From NCBI GenBank assembly GCA_002399405.1, contig DHDP01000013.1, positions 1-64,000 of the forward strand: a stretch of DNA of 64,000 nucleotides. The letters run 5' to 3'. The notes beneath the pieces were generated by a model. That model saw only the letters and a program-made list of their open reading frames with translations, was not told the DNA's origin and did no database searches. Position numbers and translations under genes: made by a program. Numbering within the stretch: position 1 is the first letter of the stretch; each line of letters begins with the position of its first letter. This DNA comes from Treponema sp. UBA4873 (GTDB lineage: Bacteria; Spirochaetota; Spirochaetia; Treponematales; Treponemataceae). This document shows, in pieces, positions 8,892 to 17,540 of this stretch.

Positions 8892-10070
8892 ATGCAGTTT
8901 GAACAAGTAAAAAAAATAGGACTGTATATTTGTAACATAATATACAGATGCGGCGGCACGGAATCATATACAGTAAAAATAGTTCAGTCTCTTCAGCATA
9001 TTTTTCCGAAGGCTGATATTTATTTTGTTTCAGAATTATACAGTGAGTCGGATTCTGTAAGCGACCGTGATTTTACAGCTAAAATAAATACGTTATACGG
9101 TACCAGTATAACACCGGAAACTGTTCATATAAAATTTATTTCCTGTTCAGACAGAAACGCCGTTCAGCGCAGAATTATGTATAAAAAAATTCAGGACAGT
9201 TCCGGAGATTTTGATTTATTCTTTTACTGTTCCCGCGGTAACTTTGTTTTTAAAGCAAAAAAGAATGTAACCATAATTCATTTTCCGGTCTTAAAAATAG
9301 AAGAACAGAAAAAAATTGCAGGCAGCAGGTACTTTAAAACATATATCAGGCGGAAGGACAAAAATTATGCGGACAAATATGATCTGTTCCTTCCGAATTC
9401 CAAATATACGGAGAGCTGGCTTAAAAGACGCTGGCCGGAAATAAACGATGAAAAAATAAAACTGATTTATCCTCCTATTATTCCCATTGAAAAGACTTCT
9501 GATATAAAAGAAAAGAGTATTCTTGTATGCAGCCGTATAGAGCGGTCAAAAAAGATAGAAGTTCTTGTCGAAGCATTTAAAAAATCAGCATATCTTGCGG
9601 AAAACTATGCGCTCTGGATAGTCGGCGGAAAAGATGCCTCTGACCCGTCATACGGAAAGGAACTGGATGCACTTTCAAGCGGCTATAACATACAGTATTA
9701 CACGGATGTTTCTCATGAAGAACTGGCCCGTTTCTACAACAGAGCGTCTTTTTTCTGGCACTGTAAGGGATATGGGACGGATGAAGAAAAGGATCCGTAC
9801 AAACTTGAACATTTCGGAGTTACAACGGTCGAGGCAATGAGTGCCGGCTGCATTCCGGTCGTTATCAGTAAAGGCGGACAAAAAGAAATCGTCACGGAAG
9901 GAACGGGTTTTACGTGGAATACCCCCGCCGAGTTAATAAGGTTTACTGAGGAAACTGCAGAAAATCCTCAACAGATGGACATATTGTCGCATAATGCCGT
10001 ATTTCGCAGCAAAGACTTTTCAATGGAAAATTTTACCGAACAACTCGGCAGACTGCTGCAGGAAATATAA
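8892..10070 (+). CDS. Glycosyltransferase family 4 (GT-B fold)
   Basis: A 392-residue GT-B transferase. The N-terminal domain begins IGLYICNIIYRCGGTESYTV, where the GG near residue 25 is the usual acceptor-side loop. The nucleotide-sugar domain has VCSRIERSKKIEVLVEAF and the E-x7-E motif in EHFGVTTVEAMSAGCIPVV. The segment KGYGTDEEKDPYKLEHFG is typical of ALG11/mannosyltransferase-like members of the family. The start at 8892 sits six bases after a plausible -10 box without a Shine-Dalgarno sequence. It is a one-gene unit, convergent with the next module. Specificity is unknown; mannose or heptose are reasonable guesses since a GDP-heptose pathway is encoded further right. Confidence 0.85.
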   Translation: MQFEQVKKIGLYICNIIYRCGGTESYTVKIVQSLQHIFPKADIYFVSELYSESDSVSDRDFTAKINTLYGTSITPETVHIKFISCSDRNAVQRRIMYKKIQDSSGDFDLFFYCSRGNFVFKAKKNVTIIHFPVLKIEEQKKIAGSRYFKTYIRRKDKNYADKYDLFLPNSKYTESWLKRRWPEINDEKIKLIYPPIIPIEKTSDIKEKSILVCSRIERSKKIEVLVEAFKKSAYLAENYALWIVGGKDASDPSYGKELDALSSGYNIQYYTDVSHEELARFYNRASFFWHCKGYGTDEEKDPYKLEHFGVTTVEAMSAGCIPVVISKGGQKEIVTEGTGFTWNTPAELIRFTEETAENPQQMDILSHNAVFRSKDFSMENFTEQLGRLLQEI

Positions 10071-10074
10071 CTTA

Positions 10075-11016
10075 TTATTTTTCTTCTCTGACAATATATA
10101 CAGGCCGGTGTTTTACTTCTGTAAATATTTTAGCCAGATATTGTCCCAGAATGCCGATCGAAAACAGCTGGACACCGCCGATAAAGAAAATAATGCATAT
10201 CATCGACGGCCAGCCTCTCGTCGGGTCGCCCCATACGTTTGTCCGTACGATTATGAATATAATCAGCAGAAAAGAAACAAGTATCGACAGTATGCCCAGA
10301 AAGCTTGCCATGGCGAGCGGTTTTGTGGAAAATGTTGTTATACCGTCGAGAGAATACATAAAAAGCTGCCAGAACGACCATTTTGTCCGGCCCGCACAGC
10401 GTTCGATATTTTTATACTCAAACCATTTTGTTCTGAATCCCACCCACTGGAATATTCCTTTGGAAAATCTGTTCACTTCCGTAAGAGACAGGATTGCATC
10501 AACCATAGGCCGTTTCATAACTCTGAAATCGCGCGCACCGTCAACGACCTGAATATCGGTCAGCTTTGCCATAAATTTATAAAACAGCTTCGAACATACC
10601 GAACGGATAACAGGTTCCCCTTTTCTGGTTGTTCTTCTGCAGGCAGCACAGTCATAATCTTCCGTGCCCATAAGTGATTCAAGCATCTGCGGCAGCAGTC
10701 CCGGAGGATCCTGCAGATCCGCGTCCATCAAAGCAACATAGTCTCCCTGAGCTTTTCTGAGTCCTGCATACATGGCTGCTTCTTTTCCGAAATTACGGGA
10801 AAAACTTACATACCGTACTGATTCGTCATGAACAGAAAGCTGCTTCAGTTCCGTCAGAGTCCCGTCTTTTGAGCCGTCGTCGACAAATACAAGTTCATAG
10901 GTCAGGCCGGAGGCAATGGTTTTCTGAATCTGTACAAGTACCTTTTTAACCTCAGTATAAAAAATCGGGACTGCTTCCTGCTCGTTATAACACGGTACTA
11001 CTATTGAAAGTTTCAT
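10075..11016 (-). CDS. Membrane-anchored glycosyltransferase family 2 (GtrB / dolichol-phosphate-mannose-synthase-like)
   Basis: A 313-residue protein. Family-2 motifs are clear: VVPCYNEQEAVPIF at the N-terminus, FVDDGSKDGT, and LMDADLQDPPGLLPQML with the metal-binding D-x-D. Two transmembrane helices follow near residues 230-300, and the end is basic, as in GtrB-type enzymes that load a sugar onto undecaprenyl phosphate at the cytoplasmic face. AGGAG lies a few bases upstream of the ATG. It is downstream of the first YidC-phosphotransferase fusion with an 18-base gap, so the two are probably co-transcribed. A lipid-linked sugar made here could feed a periplasmic transferase. Confidence 0.85.
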   Translation of the reverse strand: MKLSIVVPCYNEQEAVPIFYTEVKKVLVQIQKTIASGLTYELVFVDDGSKDGTLTELKQLSVHDESVRYVSFSRNFGKEAAMYAGLRKAQGDYVALMDADLQDPPGLLPQMLESLMGTEDYDCAACRRTTRKGEPVIRSVCSKLFYKFMAKLTDIQVVDGARDFRVMKRPMVDAILSLTEVNRFSKGIFQWVGFRTKWFEYKNIERCAGRTKWSFWQLFMYSLDGITTFSTKPLAMASFLGILSILVSFLLIIFIIVRTNVWGDPTRGWPSMICIIFFIGGVQLFSIGILGQYLAKIFTEVKHRPVYIVREEK

Positions 11017-11034
11017 AATTTCTCCTGTAAAAAA

Positions 11035-13689
11035 TCAGTTTATTTTTTTCCAGTTTTCCTTACGGAATATATCGTCATGCACGGTAAACCAGCAGCCGTT
11101 GCCCGTATCAAAGACATTTCCATTATTCTTTTCAACGTCATATCTGCTTGAAGTCGTAACCAGCTGAGGGTGGGCACGCTTCGCCGCTGTATTTATTTTC
11201 TCGTTTGTAAAAGGATTTATGGGATCGGGAATTATATTCAGTAATGCCAGCGACGGTACGTCGGCGTTGGTCATGAATTCATTCGAAATTACGAAATCTC
11301 TGCTGTTAAAATCTTTCATCATCAGAAGCGGATTGTACCCTTCCGCATCTATTCCATTAAAAAGCAGTTTTTTAAACGTACCGTTGCTGTAACCGTGGTC
11401 GGCGGCAATTATAATCCGGGTATTATCATAGACATTTTTTTCCCGCATATATGAAAACCACTTTCCAAGTTCCATAACAGCTGCCATATTTACATGGTAA
11501 AATTTATCGTTATAAAATCTGTGGTCCCTGTATGCACTGTTGTCGATTACCGGCGACGGAACATACTCTGGAAGCTGGAGAAAGCATTCTTCATGCGCCG
11601 TATCGTTGTCTATCATGAACAGATTATTGTCCGGCGTGTCGCGGACATCCGTCAGTTCCGGTAAATAATCGAGCACGGAATAAGAATTAATAAACGAACT
11701 GCTCAATGTTTCTTTTTCAGGATTCCAGTAGTTCCCGGAATTATAGACAAGCGGCTGCAGTATTACCGGAGACATTTTTACCATGCTGTACAGAAACAAA
11801 TTCCGTTCGTCTGTTTTGAAGCTGCATCCGGGGGTTATCCCGTGCTGCCGTTTCCAGATATCGGCATATCTGCCTATTGTATGATATTTGCGCACCCGCG
11901 GATATCCGTCAAAAATCGAGAGGTCGCTCACCCATTGATAATTTCCGTACGGCAGATCGGCAACGCCGACGTCGTATCCGGCTTTTGAAAATAATGCGGG
12001 CAGCAACTTTAACGCTTCATTATGCTTTTCAACAAGTTTTTTTCCACTCCGTCTGTTCATCTCTTCCGGCGTGTATTCGTACCCGCCGAACAGCGGCGGA
12101 GCGCCGAAATTGGTATGCATACCAAAAGAAACAGTATTCGGATAATACGTAAACCCCGCAAATTCCTTCTTCAGGTACGGTTTTTCGTCAAAAATATACG
12201 GAAGGTAAGAACTTATTGCCCGGTCAACCATGAAGACAATGACATTTTTACCTTTCGTTGAAAGGCGGATAACCGGCTCTATTCTATCACTGCTCTTGTC
12301 CTTTACGTACTGCATGCAGTTTAGTTTTGTATTAACCGAATGTATGTTGATTACCGACAGCAGGCCGGCAGGAAGAATAAAGAGGATCAGTAAAAATTGA
12401 ATAACACGCTGTTTCTTTTTATACAGCAGAAATAACACACCTGCTGCGGAGAATAATACAACGCTGTTCAGGATCTTTTCTGTCCGGGAGAAGGACATTC
12501 CGCGTCCGAATACAAGCTGCGGAGACAGAGAACCGAGTCCGGTTCCGAAAAATAAATAATTTATGATACCGCAGAACGTACATAGAAGCACTGCGAAAGT
12601 AAGAGTACGACGCTGTTTCACCGGAGTCATACAGTAAATAATACCGGGCCAGAATATAATCATCCCGAGGGAAATGTACAGTGATTTTCCTATAAGATAT
12701 AACGGGTTTCTGTATGCGTCGGGGTTTATAAATTCTGCCGGAGATGCAGCTATAACCGAAGACGGTATAAGTATACCGGCACTAACCGTCAGCAGAATTA
12801 TCTCTGCGGCAAAAAATCCGCCGCATCCGACGACAGAGCCGGCTGACGGTACCGTCTTCCGCTGTACCATCCGTTTTAATCTGAAAATAAGAGCCGGCAG
12901 TACTGAAACAGCAAGCACACATCCTGATACCCTTACTGCTGCGGGTTTCCTGATAAAGAACAGATAATATGCAAGAGCTATACATGATATAAACACAAGA
13001 ATACTTATAATTCTCCGGGGATTCTTCAGTTTATAAAAAACATTCTTTATAAGAGAAAAAACGTTGTTCATTGTCCAATACAGAACAAGGCCCGACGGAG
13101 ACCCATACAACAGGATAAGAAAAATAAACGCCATCGCGTAAAGCTGTATTTTTTCCCTGGCAGGGAATCCTCTTGTATATACAGCGCCTGCAATGCAGTT
13201 TATTACGGTCATGAGTACCGGCAGAAGATTCAGCGTATATTTTCCAAAACGTATAATCTCATCCGGTTCGCTCAGATCTTTTATAAACAGGAACGAAGCG
13301 CCTTTCAGGGCCGAAAGTTCAGACAGAAAAACATACGCGGCAATAAAAAAAGGTATCTGTATAATAAGACTTACCGAACTTCGAAGTGCCATTACCGGAT
13401 GATACTGATGCTGCCGGTAAAAAGCGGATAGTATCATATACTGTTCATCGCCTTTAAAAGCACTTTTAATGCGCAGAATGCCGGATTTAAGCCGTTTCTG
13501 CGTATCCCGTTCGTTTTCCTGCATTTCCTCTGCAATCATATACAAAGGAAGACATAAAAGACAGACCGCAAAACTTACTGCTATGATCGATATGCCGGGA
13601 TCTAAAAAAACGTGATCTGCAAAAGCATACACAAACTCAAGTATCAGCTGTATTGGATAAATGATTATTGTAAAAAGAGCTGTTCTCAT
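11035..13689 (-). CDS. YidC/Oxa1-like insertase domain fused to an alkaline-phosphatase-superfamily phosphotransferase domain (copy 1)
   Basis: An 884-residue protein with three parts. Residues 1-220 match the YidC/Oxa1 core: a cytoplasmic hairpin rich in charged residues (RDTQKRLKSGILRIK, GDEQYM), then IQIPFFIAAYVFLSEL, and finally SPSGLVLYWTMNNVFSLIKN. Residues 225-445 hold several more membrane helices. Residues 475-884 form an extracytoplasmic domain of the alkaline phosphatase superfamily: NVIVFMVDR (D489), a probable nucleophile Thr526 in SFGMHTNFGAP, LFGGYEY, and the metal motif ADHG (D764, H765). LtaS, EptA and sulfatases share this fold. The true substrate is not known. It is 39% or more similar by eye to copy 2 at 24818-27556, nearly collinear through the first 220 residues. 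A minus-strand TATAAT lies 25 bases before the ATG. Confidence 0.8.
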   Translation of the reverse strand: MRTALFTIIIYPIQLILEFVYAFADHVFLDPGISIIAVSFAVCLLCLPLYMIAEEMQENERDTQKRLKSGILRIKSAFKGDEQYMILSAFYRQHQYHPVMALRSSVSLIIQIPFFIAAYVFLSELSALKGASFLFIKDLSEPDEIIRFGKYTLNLLPVLMTVINCIAGAVYTRGFPAREKIQLYAMAFIFLILLYGSPSGLVLYWTMNNVFSLIKNVFYKLKNPRRIISILVFISCIALAYYLFFIRKPAAVRVSGCVLAVSVLPALIFRLKRMVQRKTVPSAGSVVGCGGFFAAEIILLTVSAGILIPSSVIAASPAEFINPDAYRNPLYLIGKSLYISLGMIIFWPGIIYCMTPVKQRRTLTFAVLLCTFCGIINYLFFGTGLGSLSPQLVFGRGMSFSRTEKILNSVVLFSAAGVLFLLYKKKQRVIQFLLILFILPAGLLSVINIHSVNTKLNCMQYVKDKSSDRIEPVIRLSTKGKNVIVFMVDRAISSYLPYIFDEKPYLKKEFAGFTYYPNTVSFGMHTNFGAPPLFGGYEYTPEEMNRRSGKKLVEKHNEALKLLPALFSKAGYDVGVADLPYGNYQWVSDLSIFDGYPRVRKYHTIGRYADIWKRQHGITPGCSFKTDERNLFLYSMVKMSPVILQPLVYNSGNYWNPEKETLSSSFINSYSVLDYLPELTDVRDTPDNNLFMIDNDTAHEECFLQLPEYVPSPVIDNSAYRDHRFYNDKFYHVNMAAVMELGKWFSYMREKNVYDNTRIIIAADHGYSNGTFKKLLFNGIDAEGYNPLLMMKDFNSRDFVISNEFMTNADVPSLALLNIIPDPINPFTNEKINTAAKRAHPQLVTTSSRYDVEKNNGNVFDTGNGCWFTVHDDIFRKENWKKIN

Positions 13690-13820
13690 TTTTTTCCACT
13701 TGAAATATTTTAAGATTATACATCATTTTAAGCTTTAGTACTATATCATTCGTATGTTTGTATACTTTTTTTGCCTAGTATGTTAAACTTAGAATTCATT
13801 ACTACATTAATGAGGTTCGT
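13690..13820. promoter_or_regulatory. Divergent intergenic region between the YidC fusion (copy 1) and ugd
   Basis: A 131-base AT-rich region that must contain promoters for both flanking genes. On the minus strand a perfect -10 box TATAAT lies at 13720-13715, but no convincing -35 box is found 16-18 bases upstream. On the plus strand TTGTAT (13758-13763) and several AT-rich -10 candidates (TATGTT at 13779-13784, TAGAAT at 13790-13795) do not give an ordinary spacing. TGAGG (13811-13815) is a good ribosome-binding site for ugd. Confidence 0.4.
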
Positions 13821-15005
13821 ATGAAAATTGCTGTTGCAGGAACCGGCTATGTCGGTCTTTCTCTCTCCGTACTTCTATCCCAGCACAATGAAGTGCATGC
13901 GGTTGATCTTGTGAAAAGTAAAGTAGATCTTATAAACAGCAGAAAATCTCCCATTGCTGATAAGGAGCTGGAAGAATACCTTGGCGGGAAAGAACTGCAT
14001 CTTACCGCAACTACGGACGGGGACAGCGCTTACAGAGGTGCTGATTTTGTAATAATTTCCACCCCGACAAACTATGATCCTGAAAAAAACTATTTTGATA
14101 CTTCATCAGTGGAAAGTGTCATAAAACAGGTAAAAACAGTTTCTCCTGCTTCAACTATCGTCATAAAATCAACTATTCCGGTAGGATATACCGAAAACAT
14201 ACGGAAAACACTGGATTTTCCAAATATTCTGTTTTCTCCGGAATTTCTCCGGGAGGGTCACGCTCTGTTTGACAACCTGTATCCTTCGCGTATTGTCGTA
14301 GGCTACTCAAAGGATGACGAAACACTCAAATCAAAAGCAGAACTTTTTGCACAGCTGCTTCACGAGGGCGCTTTGAAACAGGACATTCCTACGCTGTACA
14401 CTCATCTGACGGAAGCCGAGGCAATAAAACTTTTTTCGAACACGTACCTTGCACTCCGAGTCGCCTATTTTAACGAACTCGACACCTATGCCGAAGTACG
14501 GAAACTTACTACAAAAGAAATTATAGACGGAGTATGCCTTGACCCGCGCATCGGACAGGGGTACAACAATCCGTCGTTCGGATACGGCGGTTATTGCCTT
14601 CCGAAAGATACAAAACAGCTGCTTGCAAACTATAAGGACGTTCCAAACAATATTATCGGTGCTATTGTCGCGGCAAATAAAACGCGCAAGGAATATATTG
14701 CATCCCGGATTATAGATCGTGCCCCGGGAACCGTCGGCGTATTCCGCCTTACAATGAAAGCCGGTTCCGATAATTTCAGGCAGTCATCAATACAGGATGT
14801 TATGCACATACTGTCGGAACACGGCAAACGGATTATTATTTATGAACCGGCTCTTGCTGCACAGGACTTTTCAGGCTATGAAGTCGTAAACGATATTTCC
14901 TCTTTCAAGAGACAGAGCGATGTCATTATAGCAAACCGTTTTACGAAGGAACTTCAGGACGTCACAGACAAAGTATATACGCGCGACCTTTACTTCAGGG
15001 ATTAA
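13821..15005 (+). CDS. ugd: UDP-glucose 6-dehydrogenase
   Basis: Oxidises UDP-glucose to UDP-glucuronate using two NAD+, in the cytoplasm. The 394-residue protein begins with the NAD-binding motif GTGYVGLS (residues 7-14) and the acidic end of strand 2 (VDLVKSK). Further markers are STPTNYD, STIPVGYT, SPEFLREGHAL and the catalytic-Cys segment YGGYCLPKD (C259, with K262 and D263). The length and these motifs fit the short bacterial Ugd group rather than UDP-N-acetyl-mannosamine dehydrogenase, although paralogous substrates cannot be excluded. TGAGG lies six bases before the ATG. The next gene carries a GumK-like domain, a plausible consumer of UDP-glucuronate. Confidence 0.9.
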   Translation: MKIAVAGTGYVGLSLSVLLSQHNEVHAVDLVKSKVDLINSRKSPIADKELEEYLGGKELHLTATTDGDSAYRGADFVIISTPTNYDPEKNYFDTSSVESVIKQVKTVSPASTIVIKSTIPVGYTENIRKTLDFPNILFSPEFLREGHALFDNLYPSRIVVGYSKDDETLKSKAELFAQLLHEGALKQDIPTLYTHLTEAEAIKLFSNTYLALRVAYFNELDTYAEVRKLTTKEIIDGVCLDPRIGQGYNNPSFGYGGYCLPKDTKQLLANYKDVPNNIIGAIVAANKTRKEYIASRIIDRAPGTVGVFRLTMKAGSDNFRQSSIQDVMHILSEHGKRIIIYEPALAAQDFSGYEVVNDISSFKRQSDVIIANRFTKELQDVTDKVYTRDLYFRD

Positions 15006-15012
15006 AATTACG

Positions 15013-17073
15013 TTGAGTATAAATTTTACTATGTTCCTTACAAAAGTCAGATCATATTTTACAACCAAATACAATCATTTCATAACGCCGTTCTATGAGC
15101 GGTATTATTCGCGGAAGACTTTTTCAGGATCATGTCTGAATACGGCTCCCCGCTCGGAACAAATTGTCGTTTCGCTTACAAGCTATCCTGCCAGGTTCAG
15201 CACTCTGTATTTGTGTATAAAAAGCATTCTGAATCAGTCCGTAAAACCTGATAAAATCGTTCTGTACCTTGACGATTTTATTTCAGATGAGGAAATACCG
15301 GACACTGTCCGGGAACTTGAAAAAAACGGATTAAGCATCAGAAAGATTCCGTACGACCTGCGCTCTCATAAAAAATATTTTTTTGCCCTGCAGGAATTTT
15401 CTGATTCGCTGGTAATAACTTTTGACGACGACGTTATTTACCGAAAAAATACAATTAACCATCTTGTTCAGTCATATAAAAGATATCCGTATGCTGTTTC
15501 TGCCCTCCGCGTCCATAAGATAACAAAAACGGAAAAATCAGAGACTAATCCGTACAAATTATGGAAGAAAGAATATACAAAGGAAACGAAACCTTCTTTT
15601 CTTCTGTGTGCGGTCGGTGTCGGCGGCGTACTCTACCCGCCCCATATTCTGCCGGATGAAACGTTCTCAGTTTCCGATATAAAAAACATATGCGGTAAAG
15701 CCGACGACATATGGCTGAAATTTATGGAAGACAAAAACAACATTCCGGTCGTATGGAAAAGAACACCTCATGTTCATCCGGTGGAGATAGCCGCGCAGCG
15801 GGACACGGGGCTTAATCTTGAGAATGTAAACAAAGATCAGAACGATGAATACATAACAAAAATGGAAGCATTCACGGGAACTGTACTCGGAACGTACCGT
15901 CAGAAAAAAATCACTTTTATTACGACGCACAACTGGGATACGAAACGTCAGGGCGGATTCCATAAATTTGCAGAGGCATCATGCCTTGTGGGTGTAGAAA
16001 CCGTTTTTTTCAGTTTTCCCAGGCCGTATTACGGGCTGTTTATGCACCGTGAGCAGCTTAATGCCCATATTATCCGTATGCTTTCATCGGGCAGAGAATA
16101 TATGATTGCTCCGGGAAGAAAAATTCTGAATACGGCGTTTCCGACGTTCAGACTGCCGGACGCTGCCGGAAGATTTTTACCCGACTGGTTCATGAACCGT
16201 ATGCTTACGGCATCGTTCAGGTCGTTTAAGCACTTTTCAAAAAAATACCTGAATGGTACAGACTGTTTTGTTTTTGAATCATGCGAAGGTATCGTTTTTA
16301 TTGACAGACTAAAAAAAATGTACCCTGAGGCAAAAATGATTTACCGTCCGTCCGATCCTCTGGTATATGATTCCGTTCCTGAACGGGTAAAAAAACTAGA
16401 ACGCATTATGCTCGTAAAGTCGGACAAAGTACTAATTGTAAATGACAAAGGGCTTGAATCGTACCGCAGGGCTGTTCCCGGTTTTGACAGTCAGGTTTCA
16501 TACCGGATTCTCTCAAACGGGATAGATATTGAGCCGTATACGGCAAAGTATCCTGTTCCGAAGGAACTTTCAGGCAGAAAAACAGTTTTATACGTTGGCG
16601 CGTGGGATGTGGAATGGGAACTCCTGTTCAAGGCTGCTGCCGAAACTCCCGAACTTACCTACATCGTCGTCTGTCCTAATTATCCTCAGAGTCAGGTTCT
16701 GAAAAAAATAAAATCATATGTAAACGTGGTGTACGTTCCGGGCATAAAGCCGGGTGAAGTTCCCGCATGGATTACCAATTGTTCTGTTGTTATGGTACCG
16801 TATGAAACAGGATTTTTCAAAGACAGGCCTCTGGGAATAACGGCAAAGTATTACCAGGCTATGGCTGCGCACAAACCGATTGTTGCGTATTCGGATACGC
16901 CGGAACTGAAAAATGCGGGAATTCCCGTTGCATACATATATGAAGATTTTATTTCGGAAATAAAAAAAGCGGCCGCAGAAAAAGAACGGAATTATTCATT
17001 TAATCTCGACGAACGCACTTGGACTAAAATAAATTCAAAATTTCTGGAAGAAACAGGAGTTATCACCGGATGA
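15013..17073 (+). CDS. Two-domain glycosyltransferase: GT-A-like N-terminal half and GumK-like GT-B C-terminal half
   Basis: A 686-residue fusion. Residues about 45-280 look like a GT-A transferase, with VVSLTSYPARFSTLYLCIKS, the metal motif TFDDDV and a later KADDIWLKF. Residues about 298-680 form a GT-B transferase that starts ITFITTHNWDTKRQGGFHKF, resembling the N-terminal domain of the xanthan glucuronosyltransferase GumK, and ends with FKDRPLGITAKYYQAMAA, a donor-binding loop. UDP-glucuronate as donor of the second half is suggested by the upstream ugd gene but is an inference. The listed start is a TTG, with GGGA eleven bases upstream; ATG at 15031 is the alternative. It ends in an ATGA overlap with the GtrA gene. 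Confidence 0.65.
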   Translation: MSINFTMFLTKVRSYFTTKYNHFITPFYERYYSRKTFSGSCLNTAPRSEQIVVSLTSYPARFSTLYLCIKSILNQSVKPDKIVLYLDDFISDEEIPDTVRELEKNGLSIRKIPYDLRSHKKYFFALQEFSDSLVITFDDDVIYRKNTINHLVQSYKRYPYAVSALRVHKITKTEKSETNPYKLWKKEYTKETKPSFLLCAVGVGGVLYPPHILPDETFSVSDIKNICGKADDIWLKFMEDKNNIPVVWKRTPHVHPVEIAAQRDTGLNLENVNKDQNDEYITKMEAFTGTVLGTYRQKKITFITTHNWDTKRQGGFHKFAEASCLVGVETVFFSFPRPYYGLFMHREQLNAHIIRMLSSGREYMIAPGRKILNTAFPTFRLPDAAGRFLPDWFMNRMLTASFRSFKHFSKKYLNGTDCFVFESCEGIVFIDRLKKMYPEAKMIYRPSDPLVYDSVPERVKKLERIMLVKSDKVLIVNDKGLESYRRAVPGFDSQVSYRILSNGIDIEPYTAKYPVPKELSGRKTVLYVGAWDVEWELLFKAAAETPELTYIVVCPNYPQSQVLKKIKSYVNVVYVPGIKPGEVPAWITNCSVVMVPYETGFFKDRPLGITAKYYQAMAAHKPIVAYSDTPELKNAGIPVAYIYEDFISEIKKAAAEKERNYSFNLDERTWTKINSKFLEETGVITG

Positions 17074-17540
17074 CTAAAAAGGAACGCTGTATTCAATTTC
17101 TGCTCTTCTGTTTCTGGGGAGTATTGACGACACTTGTCAATCTTGCCGTATATTTTTTCTGCCGCAGAATGCATATCTCTCTTACGCCCGCAACTGTTAT
17201 TGCATGGTTTTTTGCAGTACTTTTCGCATTTTTTACAAATAAGAAATATGTATTCAATTCCTGCACAAAAAAAAGGGACTCGCTTGTCGAATGCGGAAAG
17301 TTTTACGGTGCGCGGTTGTTTTCGGGAGTTCTGGAAGTAGTTTTCATGCTGCTTTTTGCAAAAGTACTGAATATCGATTCTGTCATGAATTCATACATAC
17401 CACTGCCATTTCTATCCGGACTGTCTTTTTTTAATTTTACCGAATTCTGGTCCAAATTCTTTACTGAAATAATTGTCGTCTTTGTAAACTATATACTCAG
17501 TATACTTTTTGTTTTCAGGAGAAAAAAGAATAATGAATAA
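17070..17540 (+). CDS. GtrA-family membrane protein
   Basis: A 156-residue protein with four predicted transmembrane helices, the usual size and layout of the GtrA family. Family features are LLFCFWGVLTTLVNLAVYFF at the N-terminus, AWFFAVLFAFFTNKKYVFN, and the last helix IVVFVNYILSILFVFRRK. GtrA proteins are thought to flip undecaprenyl-phosphate-linked sugars to the periplasmic face. It overlaps the preceding gene by four bases and the following gene by eight, so all three are probably one operon. The next gene looks like the periplasmic-side transferase that would use the flipped sugar. Confidence 0.85.
   Translation: MTKKERCIQFLLFCFWGVLTTLVNLAVYFFCRRMHISLTPATVIAWFFAVLFAFFTNKKYVFNSCTKKRDSLVECGKFYGARLFSGVLEVVFMLLFAKVLNIDSVMNSYIPLPFLSGLSFFNFTEFWSKFFTEIIVVFVNYILSILFVFRRKKNNE

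Noticed and set aside
13758..13795. TTGTAT with TATGTT or TAGAAT as the ugd promoter
   Set aside because: Spacings (15 and 26 bases) are not acceptable, and TTGCCT-TAGAAT gives only 13. No confident promoter could be assigned.
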